DNA of 5,865 bases from Methylovulum sp. (GTDB lineage: Bacteria > Pseudomonadota > Gammaproteobacteria > Methylococcales > Methylomonadaceae), in the NCBI GenBank assembly GCA_028713595.1, contig JAQTNZ010000186.1, positions 1 through 5,865 on the forward strand. Reading direction: 5' to 3'. The notes beneath the pieces are model-generated. The model ran no database searches, had not been told where the DNA came from, and saw only the letters and a list, made by a program, of their open reading frames with translations. A program made the position numbers and the translations under genes. This document shows, piece after piece, positions 1 to 5,865 of the stretch. Positions within the stretch are counted from its first letter, which is position 1. Every line of letters begins with the position of its first letter.

Positions 1-30
1 ATCATCACCACCGTTGTTCAGGGCTGGCCC

Positions 31-849
31 TTAAGATGCCGTATTTTGTTCACGGGCATTGAAATTGTCCACCCATTTGGTGATCCGTTGCATCACTTTT
101 TGGAATTCTTCATGGACAATCGGCTTGGTCAAATAGGTCGAGCAACCGGAAATGACCCCCTTGACCTCATCCATCGGCGACGTTTTTGCCGACAACATGA
201 TAATCGGGACTTTTTTCATGGTCGGGCGTTTGCGCATCTGGCTACAGGCTTCAAATCCGTCAATGCCCGGCATCATAATATCAAGGAAAATAAAATCATA
301 GCGCTGCTCTTCCGTCATCGCCAGAGCTTCTTCACCGCTACCTGCAAAGTCGATATGCACGGTCGCCGCCAGTTTTTCCAATTCCAAGGCCAAGGCTTTT
401 TGCATCGGCAGGCTGTCATCGACCACCAGCACACGGTAAGTTAGGGCCTCAGCGCCGCCAATGTCCGCAACCGGAAGGGCCGCATCTTCCACAACCACTA
501 CCTGGGCCGGTTCGGCAGGTGTAGCCATAACAGGCGCGTCCATTGTCCCGGACGTTGCCAAGCCATCAAGCACCCGCAACACCCGCGACGCCACCAACGG
601 AAACGGCAAATGCACATAACCGGCCTGTTCGGGCGGCTGTTTGGCGACCACGACTATTTTTACAGGTAACTCGGCCAAGTCCGCCAACTGCGCCTGATAA
701 GCACCGACATCACCAAAAACCAGCAACACGTCAGGCGCTATCGACGCATCAAACGGCTGTAACGAATAAGACAGGTTTTTCGCCAAGGGCAAAATTTTTC
801 CGAGCTTGCTCTCTTCCACCGCCGGGAAGCCTAGGGTGCTGATTTTCAT
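31..849 (-). CDS. Orphan response regulator: C-terminal CheY-like receiver domain behind a degenerate N-terminal half
   Basis: This is a 272-residue cytoplasmic protein. Residues about 138-260 form a typical receiver domain. The acidic pair is D144/D145 in VLVVDDS, the phosphoacceptor is D190 in FIFLDIMMPGIDGFE, the switch Ser is S220 in IIMLSAK, and the conserved Lys is K242 in YLTKPI. All residues needed for phosphotransfer are therefore present. No DNA-binding, cyclase or other output domain follows; the protein ends about 12 residues after the last helix. Residues 1-100 have no clear family, but 62-97 read like the second half of a receiver fold (KIVVVAK, then LPFPL and a helix) without the Lys. 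A Pro/Ala/Val-rich linker (about 101-135) joins the halves. No histidine kinase is visible next to it. It probably acts by protein contact, as CheY/PilG-type regulators do; this is inference. The start is supported by an AAAGGA site 9 bases upstream and by the promoter. Confidence 0.9.
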   Translation of the reverse strand: MKISTLGFPAVEESKLGKILPLAKNLSYSLQPFDASIAPDVLLVFGDVGAYQAQLADLAELPVKIVVVAKQPPEQAGYVHLPFPLVASRVLRVLDGLATSGTMDAPVMATPAEPAQVVVVEDAALPVADIGGAEALTYRVLVVDDSLPMQKALALELEKLAATVHIDFAGSGEEALAMTEEQRYDFIFLDIMMPGIDGFEACSQMRKRPTMKKVPIIMLSAKTSPMDEVKGVISGCSTYLTKPIVHEEFQKVMQRITKWVDNFNAREQNTAS

Positions 850-858
850 AGATCACTA

Positions 859-864
859 TCCTTT
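859..864 (-). promoter_or_regulatory. Ribosome binding site of the response regulator gene
   Basis: The minus strand reads AAAGGA, 9 bases before the ATG at 849. It is the clearest Shine-Dalgarno sequence in the window and decides the start of this gene. Confidence 0.7.
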
Positions 865-881
865 AACATTTAGCTAAATTG

Positions 882-910
882 ACTATAGATGGGTCTGGTG
901 ACTTTTTCAA
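882..910 (-). promoter_or_regulatory. Sigma70 promoter of the response regulator gene
   Basis: On the minus strand a -35 element TTGAAA (905-910) is followed after exactly 17 bases by a -10 element TATAGT (882-887). Each matches the sigma70 consensus at five of six positions. Transcription would start near 875 and give a leader of about 26 nt that carries the ribosome binding site. The good match suggests constitutive housekeeping-type expression, unless a regulator not visible here intervenes. Confidence 0.7.
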
Positions 911-1104
911 TACCAACCATTTAGGTAAGGCTTTAATTTCATTGTACTGCGTTAACAGCAAAAAACCTGCATGAAAAATAGCAAGACGGCATGTTTTTGA
1001 CAATCGCCTTTTATTTCCGCCGCTTATCCAATTGGCAATGAACAAAATACCTTAGACGGCAAGGGTCGGAACAAAAATTTTCGGCGTGCCTGTAAGAAAT
1101 CCAT

Positions 1105-1124
1105 ATCCCTTCCGACTAAGGGAT
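1105..1124. repeat. Short perfect inverted repeat in the leader of the beta-propeller gene
   Basis: ATCCCTT (1105-1111) and AAGGGAT (1118-1124) are perfect 7-base complements separated by 6 bases (CCGACT). The dyad lies 64 bases before the chosen start of the propeller gene. It could be an operator or an RNA hairpin in the leader. There is no T tract, so it is not a terminator. A dyad this short can occur by chance. Confidence 0.35.
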
Positions 1125-1188
1125 GGGGATGGCTTGCCGCTGTCTTGTCTCGCCCGCCCCTATTAACCTTTCCTATTGGACTTTCCCT

Positions 1189-2283
1189 ATGAGACGCAAA
1201 ATGAAACGTAAACTTCCTGCCGTATTGTTCGCCATTGCCAGCGCCTTACCCGCCATCGCCTTAGCCAGTGACAAGCTCTATACCCTATCCAATGACGCGA
1301 CCAGCAACGCCGTGTATGCCTACCAACACTCGCCCAAAGGCGGTTTTAGCCTAATCGGCAACTATGCGACAGGTGGCGCCGGCACCGGGGCTGGCTTGGG
1401 CAACCAAGGTGCTTTGGCGATCAGCGCCAACGAACATTACCTGTTTGCCGTCAATGCAGGCAGCAATGAGGTGTCTGTTTTTGCAATCCAAAAAAATGGC
1501 TTAACCCTGCTGGACACCGTACCTGATAACGGCAAAACCCCAGTGAGCATCACGGTGCATGATAATTTGGTTTATGTGGTCAACTCAGGTGACGACAGCA
1601 TTTTTGGCTATCAGTTTGATTCGGTCACGGGCAAACTGACAGCCCTCACCGATTCATACCAACCATTAGGAGGTACGGGGACTGGCGCGGCGCAAATCAG
1701 CTTTAACAGCACAGGTACGGTATTGGTGGTTTCTGAAAAGGCCACCAATAAGCTGACTTCCTTCCACCTGAACCACCGTGGGGTTCCAAACGGCAGCTAC
1801 AGCATCGATTCCGCAGGTTCCACGCCGTTTGGCTTTGCGTTCGGCAAACGCGACCAAGTGTTTGTCTCGGAAGCCCAAGGGGGTGGCTCTAACCTAAATG
1901 CCAGTAGCGTTTCCTCTTACGCAAGCGCTGATAACGGCAAGCTCACCTTGATCGATGGTGAAGTCAAAAGCTTCCAAACCGCCGCTTGCTGGTTAGTCAC
2001 CACACCGGACGGACGCATGGCCTTTACTGCCGACACCCCTGCCAATGCCTTATCTTCCTATAAAATCGATTTTGACGGTCATCTTAAATTGGCACAAAGC
2101 CAAGCGGCGGTTGCCAATAAACCGGGAGATCTGGCAATTTCAGGCGATGGCAGCACATTATATTCACTGAACGGCGGCGACCATACCCTGGCCTCTTATC
2201 AAATAAAGGCTGACGGCCAGTTGATCTCCGGCGACACTTTGCCGTCATTACCGCTTTTTGCAACGGGTCTGATTGTCCGCTAA
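1189..2283 (+). CDS. Exported beta-propeller protein of the lactonase / YncE type
   Basis: With this start the protein has 364 residues. Residues 1-26 are a signal peptide: a basic n-region (RRKMKRK), a hydrophobic stretch, and ALA before SDK as the signal peptidase I site. The product should be periplasmic or secreted. The rest is made of seven blade-like repeats. In each, a beta strand with a V/L-N/S core is followed by a turn, a second strand and a D/N/K-G turn; they start near residues 30, 85, 128, 179, 224, 278 and 324 (LFAVNAGSNEVSVFAI and LYSLNGGDHTLASYQI are clear examples). This matches the lactonase-type seven-bladed propellers related to 6-phosphogluconolactonase. Export argues against a role in the cytoplasmic pentose phosphate pathway. 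Substrate and activity are unknown. The ATG at 1201 gives an equally good signal peptide. An in-frame ATG at 1123 would add 22 unlikely residues ahead of it. No strong ribosome binding site settles the choice; GGA lies 8 bases before 1189. Confidence 0.85.
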   Translation: MRRKMKRKLPAVLFAIASALPAIALASDKLYTLSNDATSNAVYAYQHSPKGGFSLIGNYATGGAGTGAGLGNQGALAISANEHYLFAVNAGSNEVSVFAIQKNGLTLLDTVPDNGKTPVSITVHDNLVYVVNSGDDSIFGYQFDSVTGKLTALTDSYQPLGGTGTGAAQISFNSTGTVLVVSEKATNKLTSFHLNHRGVPNGSYSIDSAGSTPFGFAFGKRDQVFVSEAQGGGSNLNASSVSSYASADNGKLTLIDGEVKSFQTAACWLVTTPDGRMAFTADTPANALSSYKIDFDGHLKLAQSQAAVANKPGDLAISGDGSTLYSLNGGDHTLASYQIKADGQLISGDTLPSLPLFATGLIVR

Positions 2284-2307
2284 CCCTAAGCTAAACGTTT
2301 GAAAACA

Positions 2308-2340
2308 GATTGCCCTATACCGGATTTGGCTGGGGCAATC
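2308..2340 (+). terminator. Possible weak terminator of the beta-propeller gene
   Basis: GATTGCCC (2308-2315) pairs perfectly with GGGCAATC (2333-2340) around a 17-base loop, and A2307 with T2341 adds one more pair. The hairpin begins 25 bases after the propeller stop codon, where a terminator is expected. The following sequence (TTGTGGCTTAATTGTTT) is T-rich but not a continuous T run, so termination may be weak or the hairpin may protect the 3' end of the message. Confidence 0.45.
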
Positions 2341-2487
2341 TTGTGGCTTAATTGTTTAGGCTTTTAAAATTTAAGGCCACGTTGGGAACTTTAGCGAAAA
2401 ACCCGTGTTTAATAGGGTATGTTTCGCCTGACGTTGAATGCCAGCGTGCTTGCCGATTCATGTTTATTTTTCATCGAAGCCCCTCTC

Positions 2488-2553
2488 GACCTTCTTTCTG
2501 TAGTGATAGCCGTTGCCGCAACCACTGTAACTACAGAAAGAAGGTCTTTTTTT
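2488..2553 (+). terminator. Very long terminator-like hairpin with a T7 tail
   Basis: The left arm 2488-2504 and the right arm 2530-2546 are perfect complements over 17 bases (GACCTTCTTTCTGTAGT on the left). Pairing continues inward after a 1x1 mismatch with 2506-2509 against 2525-2528 (one G-T wobble). After a 2x2 mismatch, GTTG (2512-2515) pairs with CAAC (2519-2522) around a three-base loop. In total about 25 pairs fold 59 bases into one rod, followed at once by seven T (2547-2553). This is the shape of an intrinsic terminator for plus-strand transcription, but far longer than usual and not GC-rich. It lies 204 bases after the propeller gene and about 150 before proS. Alternatives are the 3' end of a small RNA or a small palindromic repeat element. 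Confidence 0.6.
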
Positions 2554-2648
2554 CCCCTCAATGCCTTCTCCACTTTATTGAGTTGCCTCCAGCACTGGCT
2601 TTGGCACGACGGCGGGCCGGCAAAAAGCCCGCTTAAACCCGCAAACAC

Positions 2649-2676
2649 TTGGGAACCCGTCAAAAATCTGTAAAAT
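2649..2676 (+). promoter_or_regulatory. Probable sigma70 promoter of proS
   Basis: TTGGGA (2649-2654, four of six matches to TTGACA) is followed after 16 bases by TAAAAT (2671-2676, five of six matches to TATAAT). Transcription would start near 2683 and leave a leader of only about 23 bases before the proS ATG. The position after the long hairpin fits a promoter serving proS alone. Confidence 0.5.
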
Positions 2677-2705
2677 AGCCACTTTTATTTTAACCCTCCC
2701 TTTTT

Positions 2706-4412
2706 ATGCGCACTACTCAGTTCCCCCTCAACACCGTTAAAGAAACTCCCGCCGATGCCGAAATCATCAGCCATCAGCTGATGATCCGCGCCGGCCTGAT
2801 CCGCAAACTGGCGGCCGGGCTTTATAGCTGGCTACCGCTGGGCTTGCGGGTGTTGCGCAAAGTCGAAAAAATCACCCGCGAAGAAATGGAAAAGGCCGAG
2901 GCTTTGGAAGTGCTGATGCCAACGTTGCAACCTGCCGAACTCTGGCAAGAAACGGGTCGCTGGGAGCAGTACGGCCCCGAATTGGCGCGTTTAAAAGACC
3001 GTCATGACCGTGATTTTTGCTTAGGCCCTACCCACGAGGAAATTATCACCGATTTGGCGCGTAACGAGCTAAAAAGCTATAAGCAATTGCCGATTACCTT
3101 TTACCAGATCCAAACCAAAATCCGCGATGAGATCCGCCCACGTTTCGGGGTGATGCGCTCACGCGAATTTATCATGAAAGATGCTTATTCTTTCCATCTT
3201 GACCAAGCCTCCTTACAAGAGTCTTATGAGGTGATGTACCGCGCCTACAGCAATATCTTTAACCATTTGGGCTTAAAATTTCGGGCGGTGATCGCCGATT
3301 CCGGCTCTATCGGTGGAGCCATTTCCCATGAGTTCCATGTTTTGGCCGATTCGGGCGAAGATGCCATTGCCTTTTCTACGGAGAGCGATTATGCGGCGAA
3401 TGTGGAAAAGGCGGAAGCCTTAGCCCCAACGGGTTCGCGCCCTACCGCCACCGCAGCGATGGCTTTGGTCGGCACGCCCGCGCAACACAGCATTGAAGAG
3501 GTGTGTACGTTTTTAGCCATCCCCGCCAGCCAATGTCTGAAGACTTTGATTGTCAAAGGTGAAGATGACGGTTTGGTGGCGTTGTTGCTTAGGGGCGACC
3601 ATGAGCTGAACAAAATCAAGGCGGAAAAGCTCGCCGGAGTCGCTGCGCCGTTAACCTTTGCCAGCGAAGCGGATATTCTCGCCGCCTGTGCTTGCAAACC
3701 CGGCTCTATCGGGCCTATTGGCTTGACCATACCCGTAATCGCTGACCGTAGCGTGGCCTTGATGGCGGATTTTGTTTGTGGTGCCAACCAAGACGGCAAG
3801 CATTATCAAGGTGTTAACTGGGAGCGGGATTTGCCCTTGCCTGAAATAGCGGATTTACGCACTGTCGTTGAAGGCGACCCCAGCCCGGACGGCCAAGGCC
3901 ACATCACCTTGGCGCGGGGCATTGAAGTCGGGCATATTTTCCAGCTCGGCACCAAATACAGTAGCGCCATGAAGGCGGGCATCATTAACGAAGCGGGCAA
4001 ACATCAGATTATGCTGATGGGCTGTTATGGCATCGGCATTTCCCGCGTGGTCGCGGCGGCTATTGAGCAAAACCATGACGGTCGCGGCATTATTTGGCCG
4101 AAAAACCTCGCCCCGTTCCAAGTGGCCTTATTGCCCATGAACATGCACAAGTCCGAACGCCTGAAAGCCTTGGCGGAACAGTTGTATCAGGATTTGCAAG
4201 CGGCGGGCATTGACGTGCTGTTTGATGACCGCAAAGTCCGCGCCGGCTTTTTGTTCTCGGACATGGAACTGATCGGTGTCCCCCACTGCATTATCGTCGG
4301 CGACAAAAGCCTGGATAACGGCACGGTCGAATACAAGTCCAGAACCTCACGCGACAATGAAGAATTGCCCATCAGCGGGCTGATGGCGTTCCTCAAGGCC
4401 AAATTGGCTTGA
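2706..4412 (+). CDS. proS: Prolyl-tRNA synthetase (bacterial type, with editing domain)
   Basis: Class II aminoacyl-tRNA synthetase that charges tRNA-Pro with proline in the cytoplasm, using ATP. It has 568 residues, the normal length for the bacterial form, and appears complete. The catalytic core opens with the conserved [15 protein letters not shown] region (12-26). It includes WEQYGPEL (86-93), GPTHEE (107-112) and motif 2, [19 protein letters not shown] (132-150). An inserted cis-editing domain (about 225-405), which removes mischarged Ala, is present with [15 protein letters not shown] (295-309); its second Lys corresponds to the editing Lys of the E. coli enzyme. Motif 3 is [17 protein letters not shown] (439-455). 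The anticodon-binding domain follows from about 468 ([15 protein letters not shown], then [10 protein letters not shown]). The gene stands alone, with its own promoter and downstream hairpins. No Shine-Dalgarno sequence precedes the ATG, but the N-terminus aligns with known ProRS, so the start is secure. Confidence 0.98.
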   Translation: MRTTQFPLNTVKETPADAEIISHQLMIRAGLIRKLAAGLYSWLPLGLRVLRKVEKITREEMEKAEALEVLMPTLQPAELWQETGRWEQYGPELARLKDRHDRDFCLGPTHEEIITDLARNELKSYKQLPITFYQIQTKIRDEIRPRFGVMRSREFIMKDAYSFHLDQASLQESYEVMYRAYSNIFNHLGLKFRAVIADSGSIGGAISHEFHVLADSGEDAIAFSTESDYAANVEKAEALAPTGSRPTATAAMALVGTPAQHSIEEVCTFLAIPASQCLKTLIVKGEDDGLVALLLRGDHELNKIKAEKLAGVAAPLTFASEADILAACACKPGSIGPIGLTIPVIADRSVALMADFVCGANQDGKHYQGVNWERDLPLPEIADLRTVVEGDPSPDGQGHITLARGIEVGHIFQLGTKYSSAMKAGIINEAGKHQIMLMGCYGIGISRVVAAAIEQNHDGRGIIWPKNLAPFQVALLPMNMHKSERLKALAEQLYQDLQAAGIDVLFDDRKVRAGFLFSDMELIGVPHCIIVGDKSLDNGTVEYKSRTSRDNEELPISGLMAFLKAKLA

Positions 4413-4420
4413 TAACCACA

Positions 4421-4443
4421 GGGTGCGGGCGGTAGCCGCACCC
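4421..4443 (+). terminator. GC-rich hairpin just after proS
   Basis: GGGTGCGG (4421-4428) pairs perfectly with CCGCACCC (4436-4443) around a 7-base loop. The hairpin starts 8 bases after the proS stop codon. No T run follows it directly, so it may stabilise the 3' end or act with the hairpins further on rather than terminate alone. A competing smaller hairpin, AGCCG (4434-4438) with CGGCT (4444-4448), cannot form at the same time. Confidence 0.5.
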
Positions 4444-4457
4444 CGGCTCACCCATAA

Positions 4458-4509
4458 GCCCGTTTGGGCACACCGCCGCCCTTAGGGTGGCTCTTGGCTA
4501 ACCTTTTTT
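4458..4509 (+). terminator. Secondary hairpins and T6 run, probable proS termination zone
   Basis: Two more small hairpins follow: GCCC (4458-4461) with GGGC (4466-4469), and CCGCCC (4476-4481) with GGGTGG (4485-4490, one G-T pair). A run of six T sits at 4504-4509, 13 bases after the second stem, which is too far for a textbook intrinsic terminator. Together with the first hairpin the region plausibly ends transcription of proS. Confidence 0.35.
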
Positions 4510-4776
4510 CCGAATTTTGCCGATAAGAATACCTATGTTATCAATATTGGCTGTCAACTTAGTGTAAAATAAGCTAAGCCTGACAACACAACCAAACATT
4601 CTGGCCTTACGCCCCCTTAAGGAAAACAGTCTGTTAGTGGTAATATTGGCACACTCGGCGATCAAGCTAACATTGGATATTTTATGCAACTGAATATATT
4701 GGCAAGTTTTGGGCAATTTGACAGGCCAGAACCAAAAACTAAGGCATTTGTAAGACCACAAACACAAGGCATACTG

Positions 4777-4802
4777 GGCATTTGGCTAAACTGCCAAATG
4801 TC
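4777..4802. repeat. Inverted repeat covering the likely start codon of the L,D-transpeptidase gene
   Basis: CATTTGGC (4779-4786) and GCCAAATG (4793-4800) are perfect 8-base complements separated by 6 bases (TAAACT). One G-T pair and one G-C pair extend the stem to 4777 and 4802. The last three bases of the core right arm are the ATG chosen as start. In RNA the start codon would be paired, which could limit translation; in DNA the dyad could be a protein binding site. Confidence 0.45.
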
Positions 4803-5865
4803 ACGCTGGTTAATGTATGTCTGTTTGACGGTGGCCCCCACCGCACTATTGGCTAACACGCCCATCGCCCCGATCCAGGCTTTGTCGCCTGTCGGCCAAG
4901 AAATCGCCGCGATCATCACCGCCAAGCAGCACCCGTTGCTGTTGCCCGGCGGTTTTGCCAACCGTGCCGAAGATTTGGACGCACTGTATAAAATGGGCAA
5001 TTATCAACCGTTATGGTTAGGCGCTGGCGCATCTGAACAAAATGTTTCGGCATTGCTGGGGCTATTGGCCAATGCCTCGGCCAATGGCTTGCAGCAAAGC
5101 AATTACAGCACCGAGACCTTGCAGGGCAAAATGCCCGCCCTACTGCATTTGGATGCCAACGCTTATCGGGAACTGGCCAGCTATGACACCGCCCTGAGCC
5201 TGTCGCTGTTACGTTTCCTGCACGATTTGCATTATGGCCGCGTCAGCCCGCAAGTGATTAACTTCAACCTTAAGCTGCGCGAAAAAAAGACCATTGACCT
5301 GCCCGCCTTAATCAAAGCCAGCATTGAGCAACAAACGGTGGCCGACTTGCCCGGTAGGGTTGAGCCACAATTGAAACAGTATCAACTGTTAAAAACGGCG
5401 TTAGCCCGTTACCACGCCTTGGCACAACAGGCCAAACCGTTTGCCATGACCTTTAAAAAGCCCATCCGCCCGGGTGAAAACCTAGCCGACTTGGCTGCGT
5501 TACGGGATTTGCTGAACACCTTGGGGGATTTGCCCACCAATTCGCCGGTCAAGTCGGCACGCTATAGTGACGACACGGTCACTGCCATGAAATCGTTCCA
5601 ACGGCGGCATGGCCTGTCGGCTGATGGCGTTATCGGCAAATCGACCGTGGTGGAACTCAACACCGGCCTAGCCAAACGGGTGACGCAAATCGAGCTGGCG
5701 ATGGAACGCTTGCGCTGGTTGCCGGAACTGGGCACCGGGCCTTCGGTCATTGTCAATATTCCGGCGTTCCAACTGTGGGCGTTGGATGACATCAACAACC
5801 TGCAATCCACGGTCACGCACATGCGGGTGGTGGTCGGCAAGTCCATGAAAACCCAAACCCCCGTC
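4798..5865 (+). CDS. Murein L,D-transpeptidase of the YcbB type, 5' part (runs off the window)
   Basis: The frame is open to the window end and gives the first 356 residues. Enzymes of this family link meso-diaminopimelate residues of peptidoglycan (3-3 cross-links) in the periplasm. Residues 1-19 form a signal peptide or anchor (MSRWLMYVCLTVAPTALLA). Residues about 35-225 resemble the helical scaffold domain of YcbB-like proteins (LDALYKMGNYQPLWL, 60-74; LHDLHYGRVSPQ, 141-152). A peptidoglycan-binding domain follows at about 228-290 (YSDDTVTAMKSFQRRHGL, then DGVIGKSTVVELN). RWLPELGTGPSVIVNIPAF (306-324) and VVVGK begin the YkuD catalytic domain. The catalytic SxGCxR motif would lie beyond the window, so activity cannot be judged. 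No clear ribosome binding site precedes this ATG. An in-frame ATG at 4684 has GGA 6 bases upstream, but would add 38 residues with atypical codons ahead of the signal peptide, so I prefer 4798. Confidence 0.88.
   Translation, partial: MSRWLMYVCLTVAPTALLANTPIAPIQALSPVGQEIAAIITAKQHPLLLPGGFANRAEDLDALYKMGNYQPLWLGAGASEQNVSALLGLLANASANGLQQSNYSTETLQGKMPALLHLDANAYRELASYDTALSLSLLRFLHDLHYGRVSPQVINFNLKLREKKTIDLPALIKASIEQQTVADLPGRVEPQLKQYQLLKTALARYHALAQQAKPFAMTFKKPIRPGENLADLAALRDLLNTLGDLPTNSPVKSARYSDDTVTAMKSFQRRHGLSADGVIGKSTVVELNTGLAKRVTQIELAMERLRWLPELGTGPSVIVNIPAFQLWALDDINNLQSTVTHMRVVVGKSMKTQTPV

Larger units (their letters stand above)
850..1188. other. Intergenic region between the divergent response regulator and beta-propeller genes
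   Basis: About 340 bases lie between two divergently read genes. The left end holds the leader and promoter of the response regulator gene. Positions 911-1104 show nothing I can call: there is an isolated TTGACA at 997-1002 and a TTGGCA at 1032-1037, but neither has a good -10 partner at normal spacing. A short dyad lies at 1105-1124. The propeller gene's promoter must lie here or further left, but I cannot place it. A possible 60-codon minus-strand reading frame at 863-1045 covers the promoter and ribosome binding site of the response regulator gene and resembles nothing, so I do not call it a gene. Confidence 0.5.
2284..2705. other. Intergenic region between the beta-propeller gene and proS
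   Basis: These 422 bases hold no gene I can support. In order they contain a weak terminator-like hairpin (2308-2340), an AT-rich stretch with a TTTTAAAA palindrome (about 2364-2371), a long hairpin followed by T7 (2488-2553), and the likely proS promoter (2649-2676). Reading frames of 80-95 codons exist on both strands across the hairpin. Their translations mirror each other because the DNA there is palindromic, they resemble no family and they lack ribosome binding sites, so they are treated as chance. Confidence 0.6.
4413..4797. other. Intergenic region between proS and the L,D-transpeptidase gene
   Basis: The first 100 bases are GC-rich and hold several hairpins that probably end the proS message. 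From about 4500 the sequence turns AT-rich and looks like a leader region. A TGTAAAAT box (4563-4570), the same octamer as at the proS promoter, could be a -10 element, but no fair -35 lies 16-18 bases upstream. The stretch 4684-4797 is open in frame with the downstream gene, but its codons (two ATA, one AGA, one AGG in 38) are unlike those of the neighbouring genes. Confidence 0.5.

Noticed and set aside
46..444. 132-codon plus-strand frame opposite the response regulator
   Set aside because: It is antisense to a clear receiver domain, rich in His/Arg/Phe as expected of a shadow frame, and resembles nothing.
997..1002. Perfect -35-like TTGACA on the plus strand
   Set aside because: No acceptable -10 hexamer lies 16-18 bases downstream, so it cannot be called the propeller gene promoter.
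863..1045. 60-codon minus-strand reading frame upstream of the response regulator gene
   Set aside because: It covers the well-formed promoter and ribosome binding site of that gene, resembles no known protein, and has no convincing start signal.
1123..1188. Upstream in-frame ATGs at 1123 and 1129 as start of the propeller gene
   Set aside because: They would place 20-22 residues, including two Cys and a Trp, ahead of the signal peptide's basic n-region; the ATGs at 1189 or 1201 give a normal signal peptide.
2480..2559. CCCCTC direct repeats as target-site duplication of a small transposable element
   Set aside because: The repeats do not abut the inverted arms symmetrically (2 bases on one side, the T7 tract on the other), and a six-base match can occur by chance.
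2352..2673. Reading frames of 84-94 codons on both strands between the propeller gene and proS
   Set aside because: They run through the long palindrome, so the two strands give near-mirror peptides (LLSVV...VAAT...TTERRS). They have no ribosome binding sites and no recognisable family, and the plus-strand frames overlap the probable proS promoter.
2763..2785. Perfect 9-bp inverted repeat (ATCATCAGC / GCTGATGAT, 5-base loop) near the proS start
   Set aside because: It falls in codons for the highly conserved EIISHQLM stretch of ProRS, so protein constraint and repetitive His/Ile/Gln codons explain it. Regulation is possible but unsupported.
3389..4121. Minus-strand frames inside proS
   Set aside because: They are antisense to conserved ProRS coding sequence and have shadow-frame composition.
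4498..5000. Overlapping minus-strand frames at the transpeptidase 5' end
   Set aside because: They are antisense to the signal peptide and scaffold domain of the L,D-transpeptidase and resemble no family.

Overview
The window looks like chromosomal DNA of a gammaproteobacterium with moderate GC content. The prolyl-tRNA synthetase is the long bacterial form, very close in sequence and length to the E. coli enzyme as I remember it. The other genes (a CheY-like receiver protein, a secreted beta-propeller and a YcbB-type L,D-transpeptidase) fit a Gram-negative cell with a periplasm. Gamma-proteobacterial methanotroph or sulfur-oxidiser lineages are possible, but the sequence alone does not settle this. 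I see no transposase, integrase, phage gene, CRISPR array, tRNA or rRNA.

Layout. Positions 31-849 (minus) encode an orphan response regulator with a C-terminal receiver domain and a degenerate N-terminal half. It reads from a near-consensus sigma70 promoter at 882-910. Positions 850-1188 are intergenic between two divergent genes and hold that promoter and a small dyad. Positions 1189-2283 (plus) encode an exported seven-bladed beta-propeller of the lactonase/YncE type. Positions 2284-2705 are intergenic and hold a weak terminator-like hairpin, an unusually long hairpin ending in seven T, and a probable proS promoter. Positions 2706-4412 (plus) encode complete ProS. Positions 4413-4797 hold a cluster of GC-rich hairpins (probable proS terminator zone) and an AT-rich leader. 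From 4798 to the window end (plus) runs the 5' part of an L,D-transpeptidase, cut off before its catalytic domain is complete.

The genes do not form an obvious functional pathway. Each has a sizeable intergenic space in front of it, so they look like independent transcription units: signalling, a secreted propeller of unknown substrate, translation, and cell-wall cross-linking. I did not find a convincing new multi-gene system. The most unusual element is the long hairpin at 2488-2553. Next are the degenerate receiver-like half of the response regulator and the dyad covering the likely start codon of the L,D-transpeptidase.
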